Assembly (NCBI GenBank): GCA_035578905.1 | Contig: JAQJVL010000282.1 | Coordinates: 744,001-808,000, forward strand | Direction of reading: 5' to 3' | DNA from: Stictocephala bisonia | Lineage: Eukaryota; Arthropoda; Insecta; Hemiptera; Membracidae | DNA: 64,000 bases | In this document: one piece after another, positions 1 to 11,870 of the stretch | Numbering within the stretch: the stretch's first letter is position 1 | Layout: each line of letters opens with the position of its first letter | Position numbers and translations under genes: made by a program | Notes under the pieces: model-generated | Database searches by the model: none | Told to the model about the DNA's origin: nothing | The model's input: the letters and a program-made list of their open reading frames with translations, nothing else

Positions 1-3000
1 AAGATTTGACAAGGCTTGAACAACACTTTAAAAATAAATAATTCCGTTAATAACCAAAAAGTTCAAGAAACCTGACATTTTAAAACAGTCTATTTATGTT
101 ACATGCGTCCAACTTCTTTTTCAAGCTTAGTTGCAAATTGTAACTTCAATTAGTTAATTTAATATAGTTATATTAAATACAGAACAAACTAGATTTGAAT
201 TTAATCACTTCCTTAGCATCCATAGCTTATAACCTTTTCCTTTGTTAAATTTAAAATTGTATGTTCAATGTTAACATCCTTATATAATACTTAAAGCCAT
301 TTTTTTGTCAACGTAACTCCTCCCTTACTTCTTGACCAATTTCCTCGTGTCAAAAAAATTGCCTGTGATCGTAGTTGTGCAATAAGGTCTTAATCTTCAG
401 TATTTTGATCCTGAAGGGCATGGGAAGTCCGCAAAGTATGTTTTTCAGCCATAAGAGAAACATGGAGAAGGATTTAAATGAATAAAAAAGTAACAGCTGT
501 TCGATTGTAAATAATGATTTCCAAAAAGTTGTAACAGCTGTTGGAATGTAAACAATGGTGTTTGTAATATTGAGGAGGTTAGGTCTTTCATAATGTGAAA
601 CCAGGGGAGATTGTAAGCATGGTTTTATTATCGATTTTATATACAATATTTAAGGGTTTTATTCACATTCGATTGTAGGGCTCCGCTCTACTGGACATTT
701 CAATAGTAATTAAATGCAGTTATTTTATTTACTTAATTACTATCCAGCGGTTAAACAAAACAATTGAAATGAACACATTTGAAATAGGCTAAGTAATATC
801 ATTGGGAGTTTATACTAATAAATAGGTAGCAACGCAAGTAATGTGAGTGGGAGACTGTAAATAAATTTAATATTGTAATTTTCGTTGTACAGTTAACTTA
901 CTAATATATGTAGATAAAAGTCATAGGCCGAATGTTGAGGTATAACGAGTGCAGCGAGTGACAGAGTTGGAACGCAAAGTGTGCAGGGGTGTCCCTAGTA
1001 TTAAATATTTAGTTTGATCGAAAAGTGGCCGCAGCAGATATCTCCAGTTCGGAGTGCCACTAGGTGAAAATCTGTGGCAAGACAAAAACACAGTGGCAGT
1101 AGTAGCGATAGTCACTGCAGTGCTAATTATATGTGTGTACTCTTGTAAGTTTATTCTGTGCTTGTTGATGACCAACTTTCACTCTGCGGCAGATATAACT
1201 AGGCGAATACATAATGCTTCGCCACTGTGTTAAATGCAAGTATTTGTCAGAACACATTGAATTTCAGACACTAAATTGAAATGGTTTGATTGGTAGACAT
1301 ACATCTCAAAGTAAGAATGTAAATTTAATTTCAATGTAAGTTGTTTGTGTTCAAATTAGGGAGAGTCTTTGGAAAGCAGATCGATATTAAAGGCAAATTT
1401 GTAAAGTTACATTAAAAATTAAATGCAGGTTCATCCCCTTATTCTGTGATCTGTTTATTTAAATTGATTTATACAGTCGAAAGATTTGATTTTATGATAG
1501 TAAATTGTACTTGCATACCTGATTTTTGAAAAATGATTATACTATAAATGGTAATTATAAATATTTCTATACTCAATTACTTGTTCTGTACATCTTTGTT
1601 GACAACCAGTTCCAAGCCACCTCGTTATGGAGTCTGTGATGGTTCTGATGCCTTGGTATTGTGAGACATTTTTAACTTTATACTATTCTACTTAGAAACA
1701 TACTATATTTTGTTATAAATCAGTCCTATTTAGTATACATTAAGATTTTTAAATGTAAATAAAATGTTATTAAAATTAAATATGTAAGTATGTTAAATTT
1801 TGTATGTTTAACCAATGTTTGTATTCATGACAATATTTTGTGTGATTTAAACTACACTTGGAAAAACTGTATATTTTATTGTGTTCTTGATATTGTATAT
1901 TATATAAGTAATAGATATTTTCATTACGTTATTATTGAGTTTTATTTGCCTTCAATCTGAAAACTGGCCCTATCAATAAACCCCATCACAAATATACGGT
2001 GATAATAATAAGTGGATTGAAATTCTAATCTACTTATTATTAAACACATTTTTTTACCAGCGTAACAATCAGTAAAATTAGCTAATAAGAAAACAGCGGC
2101 ACATTTGTGCTGCAAATGAAGGCGCTTTCTGGTCTTCATGTTTCCTTTATTGTGCTTAACATTATATTTTCTGCTCCTTCCGTATTCATAAAACACTGCT
2201 CTTGGCATCACCTTTTCTGCACAGTAACCTTGTCCCCAGTAGTCAGTGACCCAGCTAAATAGTGAAATGTAACTACAACTTTCTTCCACTTTTTAGCCAT
2301 TGTTAAAACAATAAAACGACATCTATTTAGGCAGTTCACAACACAGTAAACTAAAAAGAATACAAACGTAACAAAATAAAAGAATTACGGACGTAAAAAC
2401 TTTAGAAGAAATACTATATGTCATTCAACAGTTAGATTCTAAAGAGTATGTGAAATAATCGCTTCAGGATTAGGAGTTCTAACATTTTCCTTCATAATCA
2501 TCTAGAAGTGAAAACAAGTACTGTAAGTAATACAAAATTTACATCCAAGTTATATTTATGCTGTGTTTTTTAGCAGTAAATGCTGTAGTCTACATTTTAG
2601 CAATAGTTTTTCATTTTACTTAAAGAATCGATAAAATAGCATACTTATAATTATAAGTTAACCATAACAGTGGAGACAGTATTTATATGCTTAGTTACGT
2701 ATCACTGACATTTGAATGGTCTTCATTCTCGCATGACTCATATTTAACCTTAAACTCCAGTGTTAACACAATTATTGCTATTGTCATCGGTTCGTCGCCA
2801 CATTGTTCCAGAAAGTCACAAGTTTACTGTAACAGGCACTACCATATCTATCAACCCTCTTTAGACAATAGAATAATTTAAATTCTGAAGTACATGTCTG
2901 CATACTTAAATAGTTTGTACATAATTTACTGCAGAAAATAACATAAACTAATATTTGCACTAGAGTTTACAGAAGAGACAAGCAGACAATTTTTTATTAG

Positions 3001-3435
3001 TATTTAACACTCTTGTAATAAATAAATTTACTTTTTTAAACAATAAGTTATAAGTATGTTATGCAGTCATGTTGACAGAACAACACTTAAACTATTGTTT
3101 TTACGCATTTCTCCTTACAAGACGTGAATTCAATCAACCAGACAGCGTCAATATTAGTGTGGTCAGTTGTGCTACAATAGTATCTGTTTGTTTACTGTTT
3201 TGTATTGTTGCAGTAAGTTGTGTGTTTTAAATTGTTTGTATTTTATGGCTTATTTTGCATATTAAAAAAAAAATGATTTATCACTACCTGTTCTGATGAC
3301 CTGAACATTAAGTCAATTTTATATATTTTGTAGCACAAAATATTATACAAATCTGTATTGCAATTCCAAGATATTAGTCAACATAGTCTGTAGACTGAAT
3401 TAGAGTCACGGCTTAGTTAAGTTTAGTTTTTAGTT
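1..3435. other. AT-rich intergenic DNA, no recognised gene
   Basis: I recognise no gene, transposon domain or RNA gene in this stretch. It is very AT-rich, with scattered short reading frames that look random. The only longer frame is the 115-codon one listed separately. Confidence 0.6.
1942..2289 (-). CDS. Unrecognised 115-codon reading frame
   Basis: This is an open frame on the minus strand in an otherwise stop-rich region. The predicted product is basic in the middle (around YGRSRKYNVKHNKGNMKTRK) and hydrophobic/aromatic at the C end. I see no signal peptide, catalytic motif or family signature. It could be a decayed exon, a transposon remnant or a chance frame. No splice-supported neighbours were found, so I do not assign a function. 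Confidence 0.15.
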   Translation of the reverse strand: MEESCSYISLFSWVTDYWGQGYCAEKVMPRAVFYEYGRSRKYNVKHNKGNMKTRKRLHLQHKCAAVFLLANFTDCYAGKKMCLIISRLEFQSTYYYHRIFVMGFIDRASFQIEGK

Positions 3436-4000
3436 TCCTGAGGGGAAAGGAGAGCCTTAAGGCCGTTCCTAGATTGCACTTCAACTTGGGTTTATCATGC
3501 TCCCCTGTTGCTTACTAGAATGGGGTGCCTATTCAGAGCGGCTTAATCAGCTCTAAAATATCTTTCTGCAGACTTGCTACTATTCTTCCTTCTGAGAGCT
3601 CGTCCCCGAATATTCTTCTCCTGAGCTCCAGAGCTTCGCACTCAGTTAATAGGTATTCAGCAGAATCAAGAGCCTAATCACAAAGCTGGCAACTGGTGTC
3701 TTCTCTATAGATACCAATGTTTGCCAGATGTTTCCTGAAGTGGCCGTGTCCAGTATTATACGCAATCACCAACCTGTTGTCATTACGGTTCATGGCGGTG
3801 AGTTATTTAGTCAGCATAGGGTTAGGTCCCCTCACCAAAAATTTTGTAAAGACTTGGCCGTTAAACTGCTTCGATCTCAAGTTCAATATTTCAGTTTTGG
3901 CAGTGGTAAGTCCAATACCATATACTGGTTCGGGCCCTATGAATAGAGTCCTCGCTCCCATCTTAGCTAGGAAAGTTCACAGCTTGGTGATTGGGGCGAT
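3436..4000 (-). pseudogene. LINE 3' fragment with RNase H end and zinc-knuckle tail
   Basis: Read on the minus strand, about 3990 to 3835 gives LARMGARTLFIGPEPVYGIG, the typical end of a LINE RNase H domain. The same direction continues with LVIAYNTGHGHFRKHLANIG and a Cys-rich stretch (DTSCQLCD, then ALDSAEYLLTECEALELRRR). This is the characteristic C-terminal tail of RNase H-bearing non-LTR retrotransposons of the I/Loa/R1 group. In-frame stops after PMLTK and after CQLCD show that it is dead. No endonuclease or reverse transcriptase part is left, so this is a 5'-truncated copy. The family-level call is sound; the exact clade is inference. Confidence 0.7.
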
Positions 4001-5089
4001 TATGTAGTTAAAGCAAAGAACGTTCACCTGTCTTACTGTTGGTCTGTTGAGATCTCAGTGAAGTTGCATTTGACACATACAAACAAGGTGCTCTAACAGT
4101 CTCTCTTAACACTTTATACTGGTATCTTTGAATTATGTCTATATTTAAACTCAGAGAAAAAAGAGGTTGCTTTTTTATAGTCACAGTAAAAACCTCAGTG
4201 GCAAATATAAATAGATTTAAACTAATATACATATGTAATAATAATTACTACATTTATTCTTGAGTATTTGGGAGAATAAGGGAGGCAATGACAAGGTCCG
4301 CATGGCAAACTAGAGAAATAACTACTTGGTACACCTTTAGTGCACTATTGGATGCAACGTTTGTTTATTTCTTCTTTGTGTTTTGAATTACTCCCAGTGC
4401 TTCATTGCTGCAGTATATCTTAGACATGAATCAAATAATAGAGCTGATCACACTAGTGAAAAGGAGCATGATTAATGTGAAAAAGGAGACTGAGGTTGAC
4501 TTATTTGTGTAAGTCAACCTCAGTCTCGACCTTTCTAGCTCTGACTTATAGACACTATTGACAACAGCTCTAACTTCCAACTTGAGATGAAAATAAACAT
4601 ATCTAATATGATACTGATGATCTTGACATTTCCACATTACCAATTATTCTATTTTTTTTTTCGATGTATGTTCTACCTCATTTTACACAATTTACAATTG
4701 TATACTATCGATACATTTTTAATAAAATTTTAATATTTTTATAACCAGAATTAATTGTTGTACATTAAATGAAGTAAAGTCTTAAAAAATTACTGTTCAC
4801 ATAGTAATAGTATTTTGTTCTATTATTACAGTAAAGTTCCTGTTAACAAAGAAAAAATTAATAAAAAGGTAACAATAAATCAGATGTTCAAAATGCTTTT
4901 ACCAATCAAACAAAATCACTAATAAATAGATCTGTGAATTTGACAATTTCATTCTGTATATTCATTATTCATTTCTAAGATGCCAATCGTAGAGATATGG
5001 GCGAATATGAGGCAAGAATGAGTGTAGATGAACAAGTGTAGTCATTGTTACTATCTGAGTTCGACTTAGTTCAGAAATGACTATTTATT
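4001..5089. other. Anonymous intergenic DNA with one perfect hairpin
   Basis: No coding or transposon domain was recognised. A perfect inverted repeat at 4486-4527 is listed separately. The rest is AT-rich, with no repeats visible by eye. Confidence 0.5.
4486..4527. repeat. Perfect 18-bp stem hairpin
   Basis: The arm at 4486-4503 (GAGACTGAGGTTGACTTA) is the exact reverse complement of 4510-4527, with a 6-nt spacer TTTGTG. The stem is too short for a typical animal pre-miRNA. It may be the collapsed remains of a MITE or a template-switch fold-back. Confidence 0.85.
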
Positions 5090-5400
5090 AATAGCCCAAT
5101 AGCCAGGGCAGCTATGGGACCTACAGCTTTACGTGGAATCCGAACCACATAGTGTTGGTCTGATTTTCAGCTAACTGACAAGTTTGATACTTAGTTCTCT
5201 TCTCTACACAACACCCGGACCTTGACTACCATTCAATACGGACACTCCAGACTTCTCTAGTAGTGTCTATATTGATGACAACCATTGAGCGGACGCCGTG
5301 TCGGTATTAAGAGAACTGAGCATGGAACCTATCGCCTACAATCTCCCAAACACTTTTTCCCCAAGTAGCTGAGTTACAGCACTGCACCACCAGTGTTGTA
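5090..5400 (-). mobile_element. Possible tRNA-related SINE
   Basis: On the minus strand a RNA polymerase III B-box-like sequence (GGTTCGGATTCC) lies at about 5135-5150. It sits in a GC-richer block of about 300 bp that stands out from the AT-rich surroundings. No clear A box or target-site duplication was found, so this is a weak call; it may instead be part of another anonymous repeat. Confidence 0.3.
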
Positions 5401-5439
5401 TAGTAGATAAGGTTAAGGTCACTAGGCTAGGTACTAGTA

Positions 5440-5618
5440 TATTAGGAGAGATGGGCCATCAGTAAGCTTACCTAAGAAGTCAAGTCCAGTATAGGACACA
5501 TAAAGAGAAATAACATTATATTACAAAGTTTTCAGAACCACTGGTGTGTTCTCTATTGAAATATGTTAGTGGACTTGTCTTCTTAGTTAAGTTTGCTGAT
5601 GCCCTATCTCTCCTAATA
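5440..5618. mobile_element. MITE with TIRs of about 55 bp flanked by TA
   Basis: The left end (TATTAGGAGAGAT, followed by GGGCCATCAG and CTAAGAAG) is matched on the opposite strand by the right end (TATTAGGAGAGATAGGGCAT, then CAGCAAACTTAACTAAGAAG). The arms continue to CAAGTCCA with a few mismatches. Both sides have TA next to the TIR, as expected for Tc1/mariner-type elements. The element has no coding capacity. A relative of the right arm is at 63114. Confidence 0.75.
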
Positions 5619-6240
5619 TACTAATTCTGTATAGTAGGAAAACATTTTAGTAGACATATTACAATTATGCACTTATTAAAAATAGCTACGTTCACCATTT
5701 TCACCTTTATCGTCATGAAACTTCACTTCAGAAAGTGTGTACTGTGCCATAAAAATTACCAAAATGTTCAAGGTCCTAAAAGAGTTAAACGGCAAATTGT
5801 ACACTGTCAAAAATGTTTTAGCTAAATTTGAATCAGCAGTTTTAAATTATTAGTGTGTACCTCAATAGATGACACAAATATTAGTAGCTTGTTGAACTAT
5901 ATCTGCCATAGGTGATTTTTTTTTTTCTTAGTGGCTGCTAAAAAATTATCATAAAAGCTTGACTGTAAAATAGTCAAAAATAATTGTAGTATTTTATAAA
6001 TATTTATTACCGTTGCTGATCATCAACTGATTTTAATCTTTTACCAGAGTTTAAAAATGATTGCTTATTCAAAAGTTACTATTGTTATTGACCCCGATCA
6101 ACCATCATGTCATTCCATTCATAAACTTGTGTCGCCTCCAAAGGGTACAGAAGGACGTGTCCTCCCCAGTATTATAGTCTTCAGTTTTGTTCCCCGTAGT
6201 TTATTTGAGAAATGAAAGAGAATCCAGAATAGTAACTACT
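5619..6240. other. Anonymous AT-rich spacer
   Basis: There is no gene or repeat that I can support between the MITE and the satellite array. Confidence 0.5.
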
Positions 6241-7917
6241 CCAAAATTACTTGTTAAGTACTGCCTATCATTCTGTTTCACATGATTACTAAAGAAACAT
6301 ATTATGTTCAAAATTACTTGTTAAGTACTGCCTATCATTCTGTTTACATGATTACTAAAGAAACATATTATGTTCAAAATTACTTGTTAAGTACTGCCTA
6401 TCATTCTGTTTACATGATTACTAAAGAAACATATTATGTTCAAAATTACTTGTTAAGTACTGCCTATCATTCTGTTTACATGATTACTAAAGAAACATAT
6501 TATGTTCAAAATTACTTGTTAAGTACTGCCTATCATTCTGTTTACATGATTACTAAAGAAACATATTATGTTCAAAATTACTTGTTAAGTACTGCCTATC
6601 ATTCTGTTTACATGATTACTAAAGAAACATATTATGTTCAAAATTACTTGTTAAGTACTGCCTATCATTCTGTTTACATGATTACTAAAGAAACATATTA
6701 TGTTCAAAATTACTTGTTAAGTACTGCCTATCATTCTGTTTACATGATTACTAAAGAAACATATTATGTTCAAAATTACTTGTTAAGTACTGCCTATCAT
6801 TCTGTTTCACGTGATTACTAAAGAAACATATTATGTTCAAAATTACTTGTTAAGTACTGCCTATCATTCTGTTTCACGTGATTACTAAAGAAACATATTA
6901 TGTTCAAAATTACTTGTTAAGTACTGCCTATCATTCTGTTTCACGTGATTACTAAAGAAACATATTATGTTCAAAATTACTTGTTAAGTACTGCCTATCA
7001 TTCTGTTTCACGTGATTACTAAAGAAACATATTATGTTCAAAATTACTTGTTAAGTACTGCCTATCATTCTGTTTCACGTGATTACTAAAGAAACATATT
7101 ATGTTCAAAATTACTTGTTAAGTACTGCCTATCATTCTGTTTCACGTGATTACTAAAGAAACATATTATGTTCAAAATTACTTGTTAAGTACTGCCTATC
7201 ATTCTGTTTCACGTGATTACTAAAGAAACATATTATGTTCAAAATTACTTGTTAAGTACTGCCTATCATTCTGTTTCACATGATTACTAAAGAAACATAT
7301 TATGTTCAAAATTACTTGTTAAGTACTGCCTATCATTCTGTTTCACGTGATTACTAAAGAAACATATTATGTTCAAAATTACTTGTTAAGTACTGCCTAT
7401 CATTCTGTTTCACGTGATTACTAAAGAAACATATTATGTTCAAAATTACTTGTTAAGTACTGCCTATCATTCTGTTTCACGTGATTACTAAAGAAACATA
7501 TTATGTTCAAAATTACTTGTTAAGTACTGCCTATCATTCTGTTTCACTTGATTACTAAAGAAACATATTATGTTCAAAATTACTTGTTAAGTACTGCCTA
7601 TCATTCTGTTTCACGTGATTACTAAAGAAACATATTATGTTCAAAATTACTTGTTAAGTACTGCCTATCATTCTGTTTCACGTGATTACTAAAGAAACAT
7701 ATTATGTTCAAAATTACTTGTTAAGTACTGCCTATCATTCTGTTTCACATGATTACTAAAGAAACATATTATGTTCAAAATTACTTGTTAAGTACTGCCT
7801 ATCATTCTGTTTCACGTGATTACTAAAGAAACATATTATGTTCAAAATTACTTGTTAAGTACTGCCTATCATTCTGTTTCACATGATTACTAAAGAAACA
7901 TATTATGTTCAAAATTA
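6241..7917. repeat. 66/67-bp tandem satellite array, about 24 full units
   Basis: The unit begins ATGATTACTAAAGAAACATA and ends CCTATCATTCTGTTT. The first seven units (from 6282) are 66 bp with the junction TTTACATG. From the eighth unit onward the junction gains a base (TTTCACGTG or TTTCACATG) and the unit becomes 67 bp. Because 66 is a multiple of three, the first block stays open for 179 codons as a 22-residue repeat (MITKETYYVQNYLLSTAYHSVY); this is a by-product and not a gene. Units are almost identical, so the array expanded recently. Partial units lie at both ends. Thirteen of the 67-bp units carry the palindrome TCACGTGA. Confidence 0.97.
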
Positions 7918-9059
7918 ATGTGGATTACGCGACAAACACATCAACAGGTACAAAATTATCTGTAAGAACATCTGAGTTGCGCCTTGAACATAAAAACTAT
8001 GCCCAAGGAAAGGTTTCAATTTTTGCCTTTCAAGAAGCATTCAAGTTCCCAGGAAAATTCTATACTGTGATGTTAACATACAAAATTATGCGGAAATGAG
8101 TTCATTTCCATTTATTTAATCTCATTGGTTTGATCTTTTAGACATATAAAATAGTTCGTCTTTGAATTCCAAAGGCACTAGGTACAATTTACAGTTTCTA
8201 TTTAAATTTGTTTAGGTAGAATCGAATAATCAAGTTCAGATTGTATCTAACTGAAGTGATTTCTGATGGCCTACCAACATTTCCCTGGCTTTATTTTCCA
8301 ATAATTTGCTCGTTGATAGTCTGTTCAGAGCTGCTTTTTCTAAATGGTTACTGTACCTTCCTCACGAGAAAGGATCTGTTCAATAATCCACCGAATTTAA
8401 TGTATTCTTGCAAAATTTCTTTACGCACCTCCATAAATTTCCAGCTGATAATTTCAAAACCAGCTTTGTGAAATTTATATCTGTTCTTTTCCCTGTTCAT
8501 TCCAAATACATTCATGCTTTGCTATCATTAAATTATCTTTAATTAAATATATATAACACTGAACCCCCAACAACTACTAAATTAAAAATATAAATAAATT
8601 AAATATTTCCAAATGAATAAGTACAGTAATGAAAATACACTCCGCTAATTACTAATTAAGTTGGGTTGATTATAGAAATTTCATTTTATCCCTTCAATGG
8701 ATACATACTCCTTTCAGGAACCATTGACTGGTGTAGGATGGTAGCAATGAGAACTGATATCATAGGAAACGTTTTTGCAAAAATGTATCACCTACTTCTT
8801 CACGATTTTCTTGGGTTATTGTTGAGTCCATATTTCTTAGCCTGTGGTTGGTTACCTAAAGAATAATGTAGGGGGTGACCACCGATTTTATTGAATTTGT
8901 ACCCTTTTTGATCAAGACGCAACTCGAACACTGGATTAGAGAACCTTTACCTAACCCTCAGTAGTGGGTTATGCTGAGGTGTAACTTAGATATATCTACT
9001 ATTTGTCACCATGCCGTACAATTTGTCTAGTTTTGTAAATGAGAGACATGTTAAGCCAC
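7918..9059. other. Anonymous intergenic DNA
   Basis: No domain was recognised. A minus-strand stretch at about 8240-8470 reads partly like a coding relic (…NVGRPSEITS…), but stops interrupt it and I cannot place it in a family. Confidence 0.4.
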
Positions 9060-9993
9060 TGCAACCTGCTTCGAAAATCAGTTGTCAGTGTTGAAAAAAA
9101 TTGAACTTTTTCAACTCTTATAAGGTTCTTTACTCAAAGATACTAAGAACATGTTCATTTCAATGACAAAAGAAGTTGAGAAGCTGTTTTCAATGTTAAT
9201 GTTCAGGAGATATTAATGGTAGTGTGGTCAGCTTCATGTTGTGAAGCAGAGCAAAGCTTTAGTGCTCTGTTGCCTTAACCCAGGATCACTCGCGTTACTG
9301 AAAATCCCGTGATCACTCGCGCCGTTAGGGCGCTCCTAACTTTTGATATCCTCTTACTATTCGAAGTATATGTGTATATACGTTTAGGAAAGAAGATAAA
9401 TAAATTGTTAACACATTTAAATAACACAACATCATGTTTTGTTGTAATCTTCAACTAATTGTTATGTATTCAACTTACACTTATGTTTTTGTTGTAATTT
9501 TCACACCGTTAGAACTGTTTTTACACTGGCAGTAATGTGAATGCTCAGTTAACAAAGCGGAGTCATGCAACTTCCCCCTCCACTACTACACCCATGCAAC
9601 CACACTAATCTTCTCCAACTACTCAGGCAGGTGGCTAAAATACTAAAGAAAGCATTCTTAAACGCTCAGGCATATACAATCATAATTTAAACATTTTTCT
9701 GAGAAACTAAAAATGTTAGATTCAATCTAATAGCGTCATTGATCGTGGGTTAAGAATAGTTGAGGCCAATAATGACTCAAAAAATAAACCATATTGCTGC
9801 TTGGTACATCCACAAAACAATGTTGGGCAATATAAAAATAACATTGTTGAAGAAAAATCTTTTCCAGATATGCAAACTAAGAAAGATGTGTAAGGTTAAA
9901 TCAAGGAAAGGAATAAACAACCATGGTTTTGTTTCAATGTTACCTAGTATTGAAGTAACCTATTCGGGGTCAGTATGCATGTACTGTAAATAA
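9060..9993 (+). pseudogene. hAT transposase C-terminal fossil, split by a TTAA-flanked insertion
   Basis: Before the insertion the plus strand reads …WSASCCEAEQSFSALLP, the hallmark C-terminal dimerisation region of hAT transposases (family pattern: SASxERSFSAL). After removing 9279-9749 and one TTAA, the same frame continues with two stops and then LRPIMTQKINHIAAWYIHKT. That matches the next conserved hAT segment (LRSTMTQERLNxLALLYIHK). The fossil therefore spans both sides of the insertion. The rest of the transposase (zinc finger, DDE core) is not seen. Frame 9760-9993 is the downstream part. The domain call rests on motif recognition without alignment. Confidence 0.6.
9279..9749. mobile_element. 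piggyBac-like MITE with TTAA target duplications
   Basis: The element is 471 bp. It is flanked by TTAA on both sides (9275-9278 and 9750-9753) and starts and ends with imperfect inverted repeats (CCCAGGATCACTCGCG on the left; reverse complement of the right end CCCACGATCAATGACG). TTAA duplication and CCC/GGG ends are diagnostic of the piggyBac superfamily. No transposase is present. Precise removal restores the hAT frame around it, which independently supports the borders. Confidence 0.65.
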
Positions 9994-11147
9994 ATTCAAA
10001 GATATCTCCCATTTTTAGATTTCATATATTTTGTACCAAGTTCTTTTTAATTTAACAGCAACAGTGTTAGTAATAAATTAAGTTGATTTTAACTTACATT
10101 GTAAAATATCACATTCAATAAATTTAGCATAGGAATACAAAAAATTAAATCTAAAAACTAAGTGTTTTAATGCCATTTCATATTTTGGTGAAAGGTGGTA
10201 AAAATTTTCAATAAATATAAAATTTCCCAGCTCTAGCTTGGCAGCATCCAACCAACTTCTTATAGTTTCAACTGATAAAAACAACCATTTCACTTTCATA
10301 CCAGATTGCAGTACATATTTTTTAACAATAATAATAGCAACACTTTTATTTCTGGAAATATACTACTGCTTTTCACAGTAGCAGTAACTTATTTAGCCTA
10401 CTCAACAATCAAACATCATACTCCAAAGATCTAAAGAGAGACATTTAAGAGAACCATTAATAATATAAATATCATAAAATAAATGTAAGATTACAAGATG
10501 AATCCCAAAAAATTACATATTTTTACAAAATATTTCAACCATAACTGAATGAATTTGTATTTTAAAAATACATCATTTGATTGGCAGTTAATTTGAATAA
10601 CAACTTAGTGGCTGCCAAAGAAACCTACAATATACTGCCATATTTTATAATCTACATTACATTTGTAGACATTTACTAAAAAGATCTTCCCTGACCACAA
10701 GGTCACTTAAATGGCTATTAAAATCTATCTAAATTACTAATATGGCTAAACTCACTAGCTTCTTTTTCTTTAAGCCACTATTTATTGAGTTTTACTCATC
10801 CACAATATTAATCTACATTCTAGTACTATAATTATTTTAACTTCATGTTGCTTTTTCAGGGAAAATGTGTAAACCACTAAAACGAAGGTGGAAAAAGAGC
10901 TGGCTAATGTGTGCTAGCTGTGGAGTTCACCGCCGGAAGGCTATTGTAGAACCATGATGGTATCCCAACAATACAAAATCTGAACAAGAAAATGTTTATT
11001 TTATAAAGTATTTAAACTTTACCTGATTTCAATTGTTGATTGTTTATCAGTTTTCTAAAAAGACTCACTGGAATCAATTCGTACTGTCAAGTTTATATTG
11101 AAATATTCAGTAATAATGTATCACTGTTTGGAATTAGAGAATGTTTT
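9994..11147. other. Anonymous intergenic DNA
   Basis: The stretch is AT-rich with no supported feature. A minus-strand 73-codon frame at 10078-10299 has no recognisable motif. Confidence 0.5.
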
Positions 11148-11870
11148 AGGGTGTGAACAGAACAAGAGGGTCACGGTAGATGTGTAGATCGCGGTCACTG
11201 TTAACATTCATGTTTATCAAATACATTGTAACTTATGAGGTAGAGCACAACAAGTAAGTTGCGGTGGAGGTCTACCATGATACCCTCCTGAATGTTTACA
11301 TTGATGTTTTTTAAATCAAACTAATTTGATTTTACATTGATGCCTACCTCGCGGTTAGCAGGATGCTTTGCTGTGATTGGTCGTTCAAACCTCTTTCCTG
11401 TATCACATCACTTCACCCTGCCGCGAGGCACACTGAAACTACCCAAAGATAGGACTGTCAATTCAGTTCAAGTTGTCTGCTATTGTCTACAGTGAAATGA
11501 AAGAAGAACTTATTATTGCTGTCTAGAACGTATCTGTGCTGTGGGATAATTAGCATACCACAGGCAACATCACAACCGAAACGAAGGTTTATTTTGTACA
11601 CAGAAAATCGCCTATTATACAGATTACCAATCATCCACCACTAAGTTACTGTAGAAATTTTTTCACTATCTTCAGTCGGGTCACATAAAATTGCAAACAA
11701 AACTTTAACCAACTTTGAAAATGAAAACCCATCAGACTTCAGCAGTCTAGCTTGACTCGCATCGCAGGTGACCTCCTCACTATGTGCTGTCGACATCGAC
11801 CGCGAGCTAACTAGTGGCATCAACCACGACCTATATCTCCACCGTGACCCACTCGTTCTGTTCACACCCT
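11148..11870. mobile_element. Non-autonomous element with terminal inverted repeats of about 50 bp
   Basis: The left end reads AGGGTGTGAACAGAACAAGA then GGGTCACGGT. The reverse complement of the right end reads AGGGTGTGAACAGAACGAGT then GGGTCACGGT. The similarity runs for about 50 bp. The interior is GC-richer than the flanks and contains further partly complementary GC-rich pieces (11345-11430). Frames inside show no transposase motif. Target duplication is unclear, so the superfamily is not assigned. Confidence 0.6.

Noticed and set aside
6282..6821. 179-codon ORF with 22-residue repeat
   Set aside because: By-product of the 66-bp satellite; the frame ends where the unit becomes 67 bp.
6241..7917. 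CRISPR-like array
   Set aside because: Tandem units without distinct spacers, in a eukaryotic context.
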